From: Phragmites australis
Lineage: Eukaryota; Streptophyta; Magnoliopsida; Poales; Poaceae
DNA length: 64,000 nt
NCBI RefSeq assembly: GCF_958298935.1
Contig: NC_084924.1
Coordinates: 9,858,001 to 9,922,000 of the forward strand
Direction of reading: 5' to 3'
The notes under the pieces are model-generated. The model saw nothing but the letters and a program-made list of their open reading frames with translations, had not been told where the DNA came from and did not search any database. The position numbers were made by a program, and so were the translations under genes. Below, in pieces: positions 47,039-57,099 of the stretch (position 1 is the first letter of the stretch; each line of letters opens with the position of its first letter).

Positions 47039-48712
47039 ATGGCCATGCTCGCGGCTCAGGTCAACCAGGCCGGGGGCTTCCCCCCCGCCCAAGTTGACCG
47101 AGGGCTACCACTAGCTGGGTAAGTCAACCAACCCTGTAAAAAGTTGTCAATTCAAGATGAATATTAATGTACAATCGTGTGTCATTTTCGTTTTTTTGGA
47201 TTTCATATGTTTAATCTGTCTGGTGAGATGCTCGATTGTGCGAGAAAAGTTCGCTCTCTCATTTTCCCCGCTGATAAAAGAATCCCGATCAGTATGCGCG
47301 TGGGCAGTTGCCGCTGACTTACGTCCGATGTGGTAGGCTGTGGTGTTCGGTGTCGTGGCAGATCTCCGGGCACTACCGAGTCCCTGGGCGCCCTGGGTAA
47401 TCCTATCGCTCGAGCTGCTCGAGTAGTCCGGAGCCTAGGACCCAGGGGCGGGCTGTCGGTGCTCGGTCTGGTCTGTCATACCCGGGCGCCACCGAACCAT
47501 AGGAACTCTGGGTTATGCCTCTGCCTGCTCTTGTCCGCCGGTCTGGGTATTCGAGAGGTCTCGGGTCGAAAATGAGAGCAGTCTATAAACAAGTACCGCA
47601 CTAACAGAGCGCACCAAACAATGATTTTCTCCATTCTCTCTTAAGTCACAGATTGACAATCAAAGCAAAGGCAGCTCGACCGCGAGGGCCTCGATGCCTA
47701 GGTCGCTGCTCGGCCCCAAGGGTCCTCGGGTGGTCCTACCGCTTAAGCATGAGTGGTCGAGATCACCCGACCCCGGGCTCCTCACGCGCCCCTTGATGCT
47801 CGGGCGCCCCGGCTGAGGGAACCAAGTCCCCGGGCACCCTGAGCTCGGAGCGCACGCCCCTCCTGGATCGGTTGGCCGAAAGGTCAACAGCTGTCCGGTG
47901 AGTGGTTAAATTCAGACGAATTTACATTCAATAATATTTTGTCCCCGAGTCATCCTCGAGGGCCCTCGTATTCTAATCTGCCCGGTGAGATGGTCTCCTC
48001 GCGCATAAAACCCTACCGTGTGTCCACTTTTTCCTAGAACGACAGAATGATCCGTAGAAAGGTGTACCGTACGTGCGGTAATGTCCGATCGAAGTCTTTC
48101 ATGGTGGTGGTGGTGCTCGGTCCGCTTTTAAGGGCCCCGAGCACTACCGAGTCCCTGGGCGCCCTGGGTAATCCTATCGCTCGAGCCGCTCGAGTAGTCC
48201 GAAGCCTAGGCCTCAGGGGCGGGCTGTCGGTGCTCGGTCCAGTCTGTCTTAAGCCCGGGCTCCACTGAACCATGGGGACTCTTGGTCGCTTTCCCACCCG
48301 CACGTGTCTCCAGTCTGCTGACTGAGTGGTCGCAAGGTGGAAAAGTGTTCACCGGTCATGGCGTGCTCCGTGCTGGATCGATCTATCTTCTAAGAAAGGA
48401 AGTTCGTGTCTTTGTTTTTTGACTTAGCCGATGTGGACTCGCGAGGACTAGGGGGCTGAACGCACCGAGAAGGACGGTCGGGATGACTTCGTTCTCGGGG
48501 ACGGAAAGGTCGGGGTTGGACCGACTAAGTACTCCTCAGGGCATCAAGGTAAAACATCAGAAAAAGCGCTAAGTACTCGAGAATACCGGAGTTGCGAGCC
48601 CAAAGAAAAGCTTCCATTATATTTACAAAGGGAATACAAGAATTTCTAAGGGATCACTCCCGTATTTACATCAAGTCAAAGAAGAATAAAAGAAGAAGAA
48701 ACTACAAAAAGC
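47039..48712. other. non-coding spacer of the Tat element
   Basis: Lies between pol and the antisense gene. It carries two copies of a 150-bp module 771 bp apart (separate entry) and many GTGCTCGG/CCGAGCAC words shared with the LTR. No protein-coding signal on either strand. Confidence 0.7.
47366..48290. repeat. 150-bp module repeated with 771-bp spacing
   Basis: Copies at about 47366-47515 and 48137-48290 share ACTACCGAGTCCCTGGGCGC, GCTCGAGTAGTCC and GGGCGGGCTGTCGGTGCTCGG in order. Flanking DNA shows weaker similarity, so the duplication unit may be the full 771 bp. Confidence 0.75.
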
Positions 48713-51700
48713 CTAATCGGAGTCGGCGTCGGAGTCGTCACGGCCTACCCCGGGGGCTGGCGGCGGCGGCACTTCCCGTGTAAAGCCGGCCACCACCTCG
48801 GCAGCGGTGCTTCGAACCGCTTCTCGGGCGGCCTCTCCCTCGGTTTCGACTACTCCTTCCCGAGCTGGCTCCAGCGGGAAGTTCGAGTCTCTGCTCCGGT
48901 AGCAGGCCAGGACATGCTCGGCCACTGCTTGGGCCAAGCCGCGTCCTTCCCGTGTGGCAAGTTCCTGGATGGCCCAGGGCAGCGCCTCGAGGCGCTCGCA
49001 GACTTGCTGATGTCCCAGGACGTATCGTCCGGGGGCATCGCCCTTCTTCTCCACGATGAGTCGCCCAAGGCCGGCCCTCGCCACGGACCGCCGCATCCGC
49101 CGGAGTGTGTCCTCCAACATCTGCTGCAGGTTAGCCCGCGCGACAAAGGCGGCCTCGAGTTTCTCCTTCGCGGTCCGCAGATGCTCCTCGAGACCCTGGC
49201 CCCCGGCCGCGCCAGAAGAGCCGGCGTCGGGTGTAGGGCCGGCAGCCTGCTTCGCTTGCGCCGCCATCTCGGACAGAGCCCGCTCGTGGGCGGTCAGCTC
49301 CACCTCGTGCTTAGCAAGCTGCTCCTCCCTGGCAGCGGCGGCCGCCGCCGCCTCGACAGCCTCACCCTCCCGGCGGGTCAGCAAGTCCTCCCGGGCGCCC
49401 AGGTCCGCCGCCGTGATCTCGGTGTCAAACTCCCAGATCGCGACGTCCTCCTCCCAGCGTCGGAGGTCCCCTTCGGTGTCCTAGAGCTCCCTTGCCCAAC
49501 GCTAGAAATCGGCGTGAGCTCGGTCGGCCTCACCCTCCCGACGGGTCAGGTCAGCCTAGAGGTCCTCCGCCGCCCTCTCGCGGCCCGCGACCGCCTCCTC
49601 CTGCTCCTGCACCTGCCTCTCCCTGGCAAGGGCCTCGGCAGCTTTCTACCGCGATGCCTCAGCCAGGCGGGCGGCGTCTTCTCGCTCCCGCGTAGCTTCT
49701 GCGCGGGCGCTCCCCAAAACCTCCCGCTCCCGCGCGATCTCCGCGCGGGTATCCTCCAAAAGCTTCTACTCCCGTGCGGTCGCCGCACGGGCCTCCTCCA
49801 TGGCGCTTTGCTCCTCCTCGTGGCCAGCGTGGCGCGCTCCGCCTCAAGCTTTGCTCCTCCTCCTTGGCAGTTTGCTCCACCTCAAGCCGGGCTTCGAAGG
49901 AGCGTCAAGCCGTCGTAAGCCGCGCCCTCTCCGTGGCCAGCGTGGCGCGCTCCACCTCAAGCTGCGCCACCTCCCCGTCCACCTTCGCGCCCAGCCGCTC
50001 GACCGCCACCCCGACGCTCTCGATCGCGATCGGGAGGGCGTCGGCAGGCTGGCTGGGCGTCGGTTGGGCGCTGGGTTTCCCGCAGGCCTCCTCCGGGGGG
50101 TTTGGGGTCCCCGAAGGTTGCAACGCCATCATCCGCCCCGGGCTCGACACGCCTGGGGTAGGTTCGACCGGCGCCGAGTGCTCGGGGGACGGCTGCGTCT
50201 CCGCCTCGGCCGCTGCGTCTGCCGGCACCCTCTCGGCCGCCGCGTCCGCCGGTCCCGGCAAGTTCAGCGTGCCCACCGTTTCCGGCTCTGCCGCCGCATC
50301 CGCCAGTTCCGGCACCGCCGCCGCGTCCATCTGCCCCGCCTCCGCCGCCGCGTCCGCTGGCCTCGGCCCGGCCGCCGCGCTTGCCAGCTCTGGCTCCGTC
50401 GGCGCGCTCGGCTCAGGGGCTGGCACCGGCCTCGGTGCCTCTGGCCGCCCCTGGCCCTCGGTGGCCCCCGTAGGCGGCCTGCAGGGGAAGGAGAAAGATC
50501 AAAACCAAAGCTAAGTTCGGGCGAAGCACGCCCAGGAAGGAATGAAGAACAAAACTTACGCAGTCTTGGTCCCTCGGTACTACCATTTGGCCACCGGGAT
50601 CCTGAACTCCGGGCCCGATAGCGCCGGTCTGGAGTCCTCCCTCATCCTCTTTCGCCGGGGGCTCGGCGGGGCCACCGCGCGGTCTCCGGGTGCCGGATCT
50701 GGCCCCATCCGAACGAGGTGCGGCTCCAGGACCGGGAACACCGCCGCTGCTGATGGCGATGGCGGGGACTCCGGCACGGGAATGTAGAGCCTGGGGCGCT
50801 TCCCCCGGTCCTCCGGCGCCGCCGCCGCTCCGCTGTCGGCGGTGCCTCCTCCTCCGGCGTGACGACTGCTGCCCGCAGCGGCTCCACCGCTGGCCTGCGG
50901 CTCACCGATCGCGGCGCCCGAGCCTCCGGCCCGCACCGAACTGCTCGTGGCCCCCTCGCTGGCCACCTCATCCAACCCAGGGAGCTCGGGGGCCTCGGGG
51001 CTCCGGCTCCTCGGCCGGTCGACGAGCCCCTGGGCGTCGAATTCCGGGAGCTTCGCTTGGATCGCCGAGCGCTCGGGGTTGGCGCAGAGCACCATTTCCC
51101 TCCACGGGAGCTCCGCCCGGCTCATGTCCTCCATGCCGGCGACCACCCGGAGCATGCTCCTCAGCTCCGCCGGGCCCAGGTCCCAGCTTGCGCCGATTTG
51201 GGTCCGTGTGATGTCTTCAGGCCCGGTGTAGAGCCAGTAGGGCTGGGCCCGCTCCCGCAGGGGTGCCAGGCGACGGCGCAGGAAGTCCGCCACCACGATC
51301 ACTGAGGTCAGCCCGGTGTCGCGCAGGAAATTGATGCGCTCAAAGACCGGCTCCAACCTCGCGTCTGACGGCGGCGGTGCCTCCCATGTCGATTTCTGGG
51401 GCTCCGCCGCCACCTCCGGCAGGGCGAGGCGGTCGTGGGGGTCGACGTTGACGTAGAACCAGTCCCTCCGCCACTCCTCCCATTTGCTTCGCAGCACCTG
51501 AGGGATGTACCGCTCCCCCATGCCGTCCCGCAGCCGAAGGTTGCAGGAGCCCGTGACGTCCGCCGTGGAGCACCCTCTCTTCTCCCTGGTCGATCGTAGG
51601 GCGAAGAAGTGTCAAAGAAGTGTCACCGACAGTGCCACTCCCACGAATATCTCGCAGAAGTGCGCAAACACCGCTAGCACGACGACGGAGTTGGGGCTCA

Positions 51701-51980
51701 GATGCACCAACTGCACGCCGTAGGTCTCGAGAACTTGGAGGAAGATTGTTGAAAACGGTGGCACCAGTCCCGCCGCCACGAAGGACGTAAACAGGACGAT
51801 GCGCCCGGGGATGGTCGTCGCCGGCGGGAAGCTCGCCGGTGTCACCTTCAGGACCCCCTGCTGGCCCTCGGGGACCAGCAGCTTCCTGACCCTCTCCGCC
51901 GCCTCCTCGTTCCTCAAGCGAGACTCCGGCAGCACGCTGTCCAGAGTCCTGTCGCGGTGGCTTCCCCCGGCTCTCGGCAT
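48713..51980 (-). pseudogene. spliced antisense gene of the Tat element (PF04195-type N-terminus, coiled-coil C-terminus)
   Basis: The first in-frame ATG on the - strand is 51980 (MPRAGGSHRDRTLD), with A/G at -3. Exon 1 (to 50560) encodes the putative gypsy-type transposon domain: FVAAGLVPPFSTIFLQVLE, VQLVHLSPNSVVVLAVFAHF, then FALRSTREKRG, YIPQVLRSKWEEWRRDWFYV and ELRSMLRVVAGMEDM. GTAAGT at 50559-50554 and a pyrimidine-rich CCCCTGCAG ending at 50479 define an 81-bp intron; joining the exons keeps the frame. Exon 2 (50478-48713) encodes a Pro/Ala linker, then a long Glu/Ala/Arg coiled coil to DDSDADSD. Breaks: TGA 51612, TAG 50580, TGA 49905, a double frame change at about 49800-49880, then TAG at 49766, 49646, 49556, 49502 and 49481 (lowest base). 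Tat elements are known to carry such antisense ORFs; their function is not known to me. Confidence 0.8.
50479..50559 (-). other. 81-bp intron of the antisense gene
   Basis: Donor C|GTAAGT, T-rich body, acceptor CTTCCCCTGCAG|G, all on the - strand. Exon 1 ends after two bases of a codon and exon 2 supplies the third, leading into the open frame that runs to 49907. The frame continuity was checked codon by codon. A premature TAG (50580-50582) lies seven codons before the donor. Confidence 0.7.
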
Positions 51981-52132
51981 CTCGTCAGAGGGGGAGGTTG
52001 TCTGGGTGGAGGAGAGGGAAAGAGAGTAGTGCTCTGATCGCCTAAGGGATTCTAAGGGCTCAGGAGCGCGAAGGAAGCAAGAGCAAGATCGCAAGATGGC
52101 GTAAAGAGGGGGGGGGGTCCGATCCCCTCCCC

Positions 52133-52140
52133 TTTTTATA
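52133..52140 (-). promoter_or_regulatory. TATA box of the antisense gene
   Basis: GGTATAAAAAGG on the - strand, 153 bp before the ATG at 51980. A start site 25-30 bp downstream gives a leader of about 125 nt. It is as good a TATA context as that of the LTR itself and lies inside the element, so the antisense gene should not depend on the LTR promoter. Confidence 0.6.
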
Positions 52141-52480
52141 CCTCAGAGAATTCAAACGTCTCCTGCCAACGGCGCACTCGGCGGGACGGTTTCCTCGATC
52201 GATGCAACCGCCAGGCAAATCTTCCACTGGTCGTGCGGCGTCAGCGGCTGCCAGGCGTATTTTCCTCAATCTGCGCAGCAGCCGCGCGTGCCGCCCGTCC
52301 CGTTGTCATGCCCTTCGGGAGTTGTGTGGACGCGCGTCCATTCATCTCTAAGTGGGGCCGTACCAAAGAACCGGATCTAAAGAGCCACCTCTTGAAAGCT
52401 TGCCACGTGGCGTCCACGCCAGCCCTAGCCTCGTTCGCGACGAAGGGCCCATCCGCAGTCTCTGTGCCGTCGCCTGTCAA
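52141..52480. other. Tat element end region before the polypurine tract
   Basis: Upstream promoter DNA of the antisense gene on the - strand and 3' untranslated region on the + strand. No coding signal supported. Confidence 0.5.
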
Positions 52481-52482
52481 TA

Positions 52483-52496
52483 GGCCCGGGGGCTAC
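52483..52496 (+). other. polypurine tract region
   Basis: AGGCCCGGGGGCTAC directly precedes the 3' LTR start. The G-rich core is the usual type of plus-strand primer in this lineage, though interrupted by C. Confidence 0.5.
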
Positions 52497-52972
52497 TGTC
52501 GATGTATCAAGAACCGGGGGTCCCTGAGTCCGGAGGCCAGGCCAGCCATCCGCCACATGGTACCATCCCGCGAGATCCCTCCTGTAGGATGAGAAAAACT
52601 CAAGTCCCGGGAGAAGGTGCTCGGGGCCACAGTCACTGGTCCCCGAGCACCCCAGTTCCCCGATGATCCACGGAGTCTAAGTACCGGGAAGAAAGTGCTC
52701 GGGGAGGTGCCCGGTCACCCCCGAGCGCCCTGGTCCCCCGACGATCAGAAGAGCCAAGTTCCGGGAGAGAGTGATTGGGACTGCGTGTGGTAGCTCCCGA
52801 GTGCTCGGTTCCCTGAGGATCTGTGTAAGAGTGCTCGGGGCTGCACGTGGCAGCCCCCGAGCACTCAGTTCCCCGAAGGATCGAGCAAGAGTGCTCGGGA
52901 GAGAGTGATCGGGGCTGCACGTGGGAGCCCCCGAGCACTCGGTTTCCCGAAGGATCGTGCGAGAGTGCTCGG
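52497..52972 (+). repeat. 3' LTR of the Tat element, truncated
   Basis: Aligns with 39512-40001 of the 5' LTR, including the hairpin array, then stops at GTGCTCGG and joins - strand copia sequence. About 985 bp of the LTR, including R and U5, are missing. No target duplication can therefore be tested. Confidence 0.9.
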
Positions 52973-55013
52973 AACATAATTTTCACACATACCATAGGGT
53001 ATGTTACATCGTAATTGATGTTGGGTCTCTGTGTGAACCCTTGTGCTACTAGCTTTGCTATTTCACCATCTTATAGAATAAAAATTCATTTTTCTTCTAT
53101 AGGGAAGACATTGGAGGTGTAGGCATTACTTTTGTAAATACGTCTCTTTTTATAAGTGAGTGCAATTTTACCTCAATTGCTTCCTTCTATTTGATCCAGT
53201 CCGAGTGCTTGAGGCACTCTGCCATGGCAATAGACTTTGTCCTGGATACAATTGAAGATCTTCTGCAATTTTCAAGGAGAAATATTTGTCTACAATTTGT
53301 AGTCTTTGGTATTGATTGATTATATGAAATCAATATAGTTTGTAAAAATATTATCTCATTTAACTCTGTGTATTTCCCAAAATAATGGAGTTAGGATGTT
53401 TCCATAACCTAGTGCCTGAATTTGTGAACACACTTATGCTGGGTATTTGGATGTTGAACATCTATAGATATTTGGATAGTTAATATCTATAAAGTGTCTA
53501 TCAATTTGGTGTTAATTTGCATTTACTGACGTAGAGGAGGGATTCCTCAGTTTCCGTGGTAGCTTACAAGAAGCTTTATCCTTTGTGATCGTACTTCTCC
53601 CCCTCTTATTTTGATTTGGGAGTTGAGTGATTTTGTTTTATACCTCCACTCTTTCTGGCACATTTCTATTAGAAATATAGGATTTGATGACATCTTTATA
53701 ACGAGTAGACGCATCTAGCAGATTATTTGCAATATATTGCAAATATAAGATGCTCTGAATAATGGTTCAAATCTCTGGTATGTGGATATGAGGACTGATT
53801 GTGAACGTGTATGACATTCTCTTTCGATTTCTGACATTCTTTGTGATATTAATCTTCCCCTAATACCGAAAATTATCCTCAAAATATTATGAACATACAG
53901 GCAACGAATATGTCACATATGAGGGACTCAATGTATTATATGATTGACAGATAATTATACCTTATATGGATCCCTAATGCCCTTTGATGTATATTGTACG
54001 ATGGTGATATTGGTACGTGCAGAACGTAACTGATTCGCAGATGCAAAATACTTGAGTGAGGCCAAATTTTCACGCATTAACTGAAACGGAGGGAGCCGAA
54101 TAGTTGCAATTGAATGAATTTGGTTTAATGATATGGTATGTAAAACCGCACATCACAAACAAGATGTTAGCAAAATGCAATTCTATAGTTGGTCATGCTT
54201 TGATTCTCTTGATGAGATATTCAGCTAGACCATATGAATATGCATATAGGGTACTTAATGCAGTAATGATCAAAGCCAAACAATAATTGAATGTATGTTA
54301 AGGAATGGCATTATCCATGTGAATAGATTTGATCATGCGTCCAGGATAAGTTGCTCTAATTTTAATTATGTGAGCAATGAGTTTGGCATAATTATGGTGT
54401 CTTATGTATAAAGACACATATGATACTATTTGATAGATGCATCAATCAGTATTGTAGAATATCTAGATTGTCCATAATATTGCTGAATAGAGTGACATAT
54501 ATATTCTTGAAGGTGTTCAAGAAATTGGGTGGCATATTTTGAATTTTAAGATAAGAGAACCTTAAAATTAAATTCCATATGCCATATGTGGTGCACATAG
54601 ATCTAAAGATTTTTGGAATACTATGACTAATAGAATTGTTAATAATTTTTCTCACCATCTCTAAAGTAGAGTGACCAAGGCAATCATGCAAAGTCTTGAT
54701 TTGATCAAGATAGAAAAATTATTTTATACGCAATATATGGTACGAGATTTGATATATGTACAGTACAATCTAGATGGTATTTTATGAAGATTGTCATATC
54801 CGTTATTTTGATTAAGAGGAGAAATTCCTCTTTGTTATCATCATGGGTTTCGATATGGAAACCATTCTGACAGATATCTCTATAACTTAGTAAGGTATGG
54901 GTTGAATCGAGATACAATAGAGCACCAACTATTATGACTTGTGTACTCATATGGATAGTAATTATGGCATGATCAAAGCCAACGATCACTACATCGTGTC
55001 CAGCGATTATCAA
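52973..55013 (-). pseudogene. copia pol (protease end, GAG-pre-integrase, integrase, start of RT)
   Basis: Reading leftwards: DHAIITIHMSTQVIIVGALL and THTLLSYRDICQNGFHIETH (55013-54780, region between protease and GAG-pre-integrase), HDCLGHSTLEMVRKIINNSI (54690-54630, GAG-pre-integrase), then integrase start near 54560. An extended decayed stretch follows, and ANNLLDASTRYKDVIKS (near 53745) and KIALTYKKRRIYKSNA (near 53165-53120) come from the integrase-RT junction. RT ends at the 52973 breakpoint. No catalytic core can be assembled. Confidence 0.7.
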
Positions 55014-55395
55014 AATATTTCCTTATCTGTTAGTAAGAGTTTGGAAATATTTTGGTTTCCCTAATTATATAATTTATGGTATAGCTGTCCACAAAGCACA
55101 TTTCCTCATCAGGTTTACTCTTGTAGAAATCTATATATAGAATTGAAGAATTTGATATAATTTTTTTTATCAGATATATAAAGTACATACATACTTTATT
55201 ATAGTATCATAGTGCTAATACAATATTGTATTGCAATATTTAATAGGACATAGATAACATGGTATCTAAGGAATTAGGAGACTAATTAAGATATCCAAAC
55301 ATGTCGTACAAAGCAAATTTGACAAACATGTTTTTCATACTCATGGTATCTTCTGGTTGCAGAAGAGTGTGGTTGTTATTTGGTTCTTATAGAAC

Positions 55396-56310
55396 TTATC
55401 GTGAACAACTAGCCTCCTTGATGGAGTCAGATTGAAGATTGAAGTGTGCTTCAAATCTTTGTCCTTGAGCAGGTCGGATATGTCTCACAAATAGTAAATA
55501 TAGATCAACTAAATGTCTCGGGTGGCGGCATTTCTTAGTAGAGTACTTGTAACATCCACACTTAAGATAAACATTAGATTTGTCAAGTCTGGAAATGCCT
55601 TGACCCTGATCCAGTGCATAGGACTTCTGCTTCTTGTTGCTTTTGCATTTATCATTAAAGTTATTTGGATGGCGTCTAAAAGAGTCATCGAACTTGTTAT
55701 TCTGGACATTAGCATGTATTTCAGGTAAAGGAGCAGCGTCGATTGGACGCTGATGATGATTCCTTAGAATGTGCTTATCATGATATTCAACTTGAAGTAA
55801 TACATGTATTGAGTTAGAATAAACTTGATATTCTCTGTACAATATTGTTGTTGTAAGATCCTATCTGCAGGAAGCATAGTAGATAAAGTTTTATCTGATT
55901 TTTCTGCATCTGTAGGTTCTTTTTTTTGTTGCAAAAATGCAATTCTGAGCAGATTTTATAAATAGCACGATTGTATTCTCCGACGGACTTAAAATCCTAG
56001 AGTCAGAGATGTGTCCATAATTTGCATCTGTTAGAATGATTGCATTCCACTGTTCATATCTGCTTTTGTGCGCTAGCCACAGAGTGCTCAGATTTTCTTC
56101 CATCAAATACTCCTTGAGATCCGGATGGATATGATTCCATCTGTATAATAAACCATATTTAACATGATCTGGTAGCGGTGTATCTCCCTCTTGGGGAGGT
56201 TGGTAGTGTCGCTATTATTTTGCGAGACACAAGACTGACCTTAACGTCCATTGCTCATGTTGGATAATTGTGACCATTGAGTGTGAGTTCATCGAACTCT
56301 TTGCTAGTCA
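55396..56310 (-). pseudogene. copia gag
   Basis: Starts at the ATG 56310 (SKEFDELTLNGHNYPT). It continues with a stop at the Trp position after NYPT, then VKVSLVSR, LLYRWNHIHPDLKEYL, STLWLAHKSRYEQWNAIILT, SIHVLLQVEYHDKHILRNHH and the nucleocapsid-like SNVYLKCGCYKYSTKKC followed by RHPRHLVDLYL. The zinc knuckle is degenerate because the normal His is missing. Several frame changes separate these blocks. The protein would package retroelement RNA. Confidence 0.8.
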
Positions 56311-57099
56311 TTGCATGGTACATGGATTTTGACCATAGATTTGATTAATTTACAATAGGTAAATTAAAAATCAACATAATAATTTTGTAATAATGATGCA
56401 AAATTTGTAAATCTAGAACTTGAATTACATAGTGTTGGCCTCAAATTATGTAGCTAACATGTTGAAGATAATCACCAAATGTAGTGTAGATTTCATAACA
56501 GTAGGAGGCATAATCTGATATTTGTCAATACACGTCTATATTCCTATTACCTTGTGTTATACTCATTTAGAATATCAGCAAATCACATAGAAGGTAGTCA
56601 CCAAATGGTGTAGAGATCTAATTTAGTGAATTAACACATTGACAATAGTCACATAAAGTGGTGTAAACTGCACAATTGTGGTGGATAATATGCAAAAATG
56701 CAGTAGATGCCATAGTTCCACTACCTTGTGTTATACTCATATTAATTGAGGTAGTCACTTAAAATTTTGCATTGTAATTCTGCTTGAATTAAGCACTAAT
56801 GTGCATAAAGCACTTTAGGCTTAATTAAGATGAATTAATGTATAATCTTGCAAGAAAAAGAATTTTAATTGAAAAATTATAAACTTAATTGCATGTTATA
56901 GGGATTACGTGAAGCAAACATATTGAACATTGCACAATATTCTAAAAAATATGGTCTGTAATACAATTTTACATCCGTAAATAACACAATATGCAATTAC
57001 TGAAAACACCGAGGGCCTAAACATGAAAACTACTAGAGACATAGTACAATTTTGTTGTATTATTTTGTAATTTATTAAGAACCTAGGGAGCTTATTGCA

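Larger units (their letters stand above)
39512..52972 (+). mobile_element. Tat-type Ty3/gypsy LTR retrotransposon, 13.5 kb
   Basis: Order: 5' LTR, gag, protease, reverse transcriptase/RNase H, integrase, a 1.7-kb non-coding spacer, an antisense gene, polypurine tract, truncated 3' LTR. There is no chromodomain after integrase. The antisense gene between pol and the 3' LTR carries the putative gypsy-type transposon domain (PF04195), and the gag has the CPIH...H...C signature. These features place it in the Tat lineage (relatives of Grande, Cinful and RIRE2). All coding regions are broken by stops and frameshifts. Over the 476 bp where both LTRs exist I counted about 28 substitutions and one 14-15 bp indel (near 6 percent), so the insertion is old. 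Confidence 0.9.

Noticed and set aside
52095..52142. Start of the antisense Tat protein at the far upstream end of its open frame (52094)
   Set aside because: The codon there is TTG, not ATG. The first in-frame ATG is 51980, which also gives a sensible leader from the TATA box.
54085..54100. Stowaway MITE end (CGGAGGGAG)
   Set aside because: Lies within antisense copia pol DNA, with no TA duplication and no second end.
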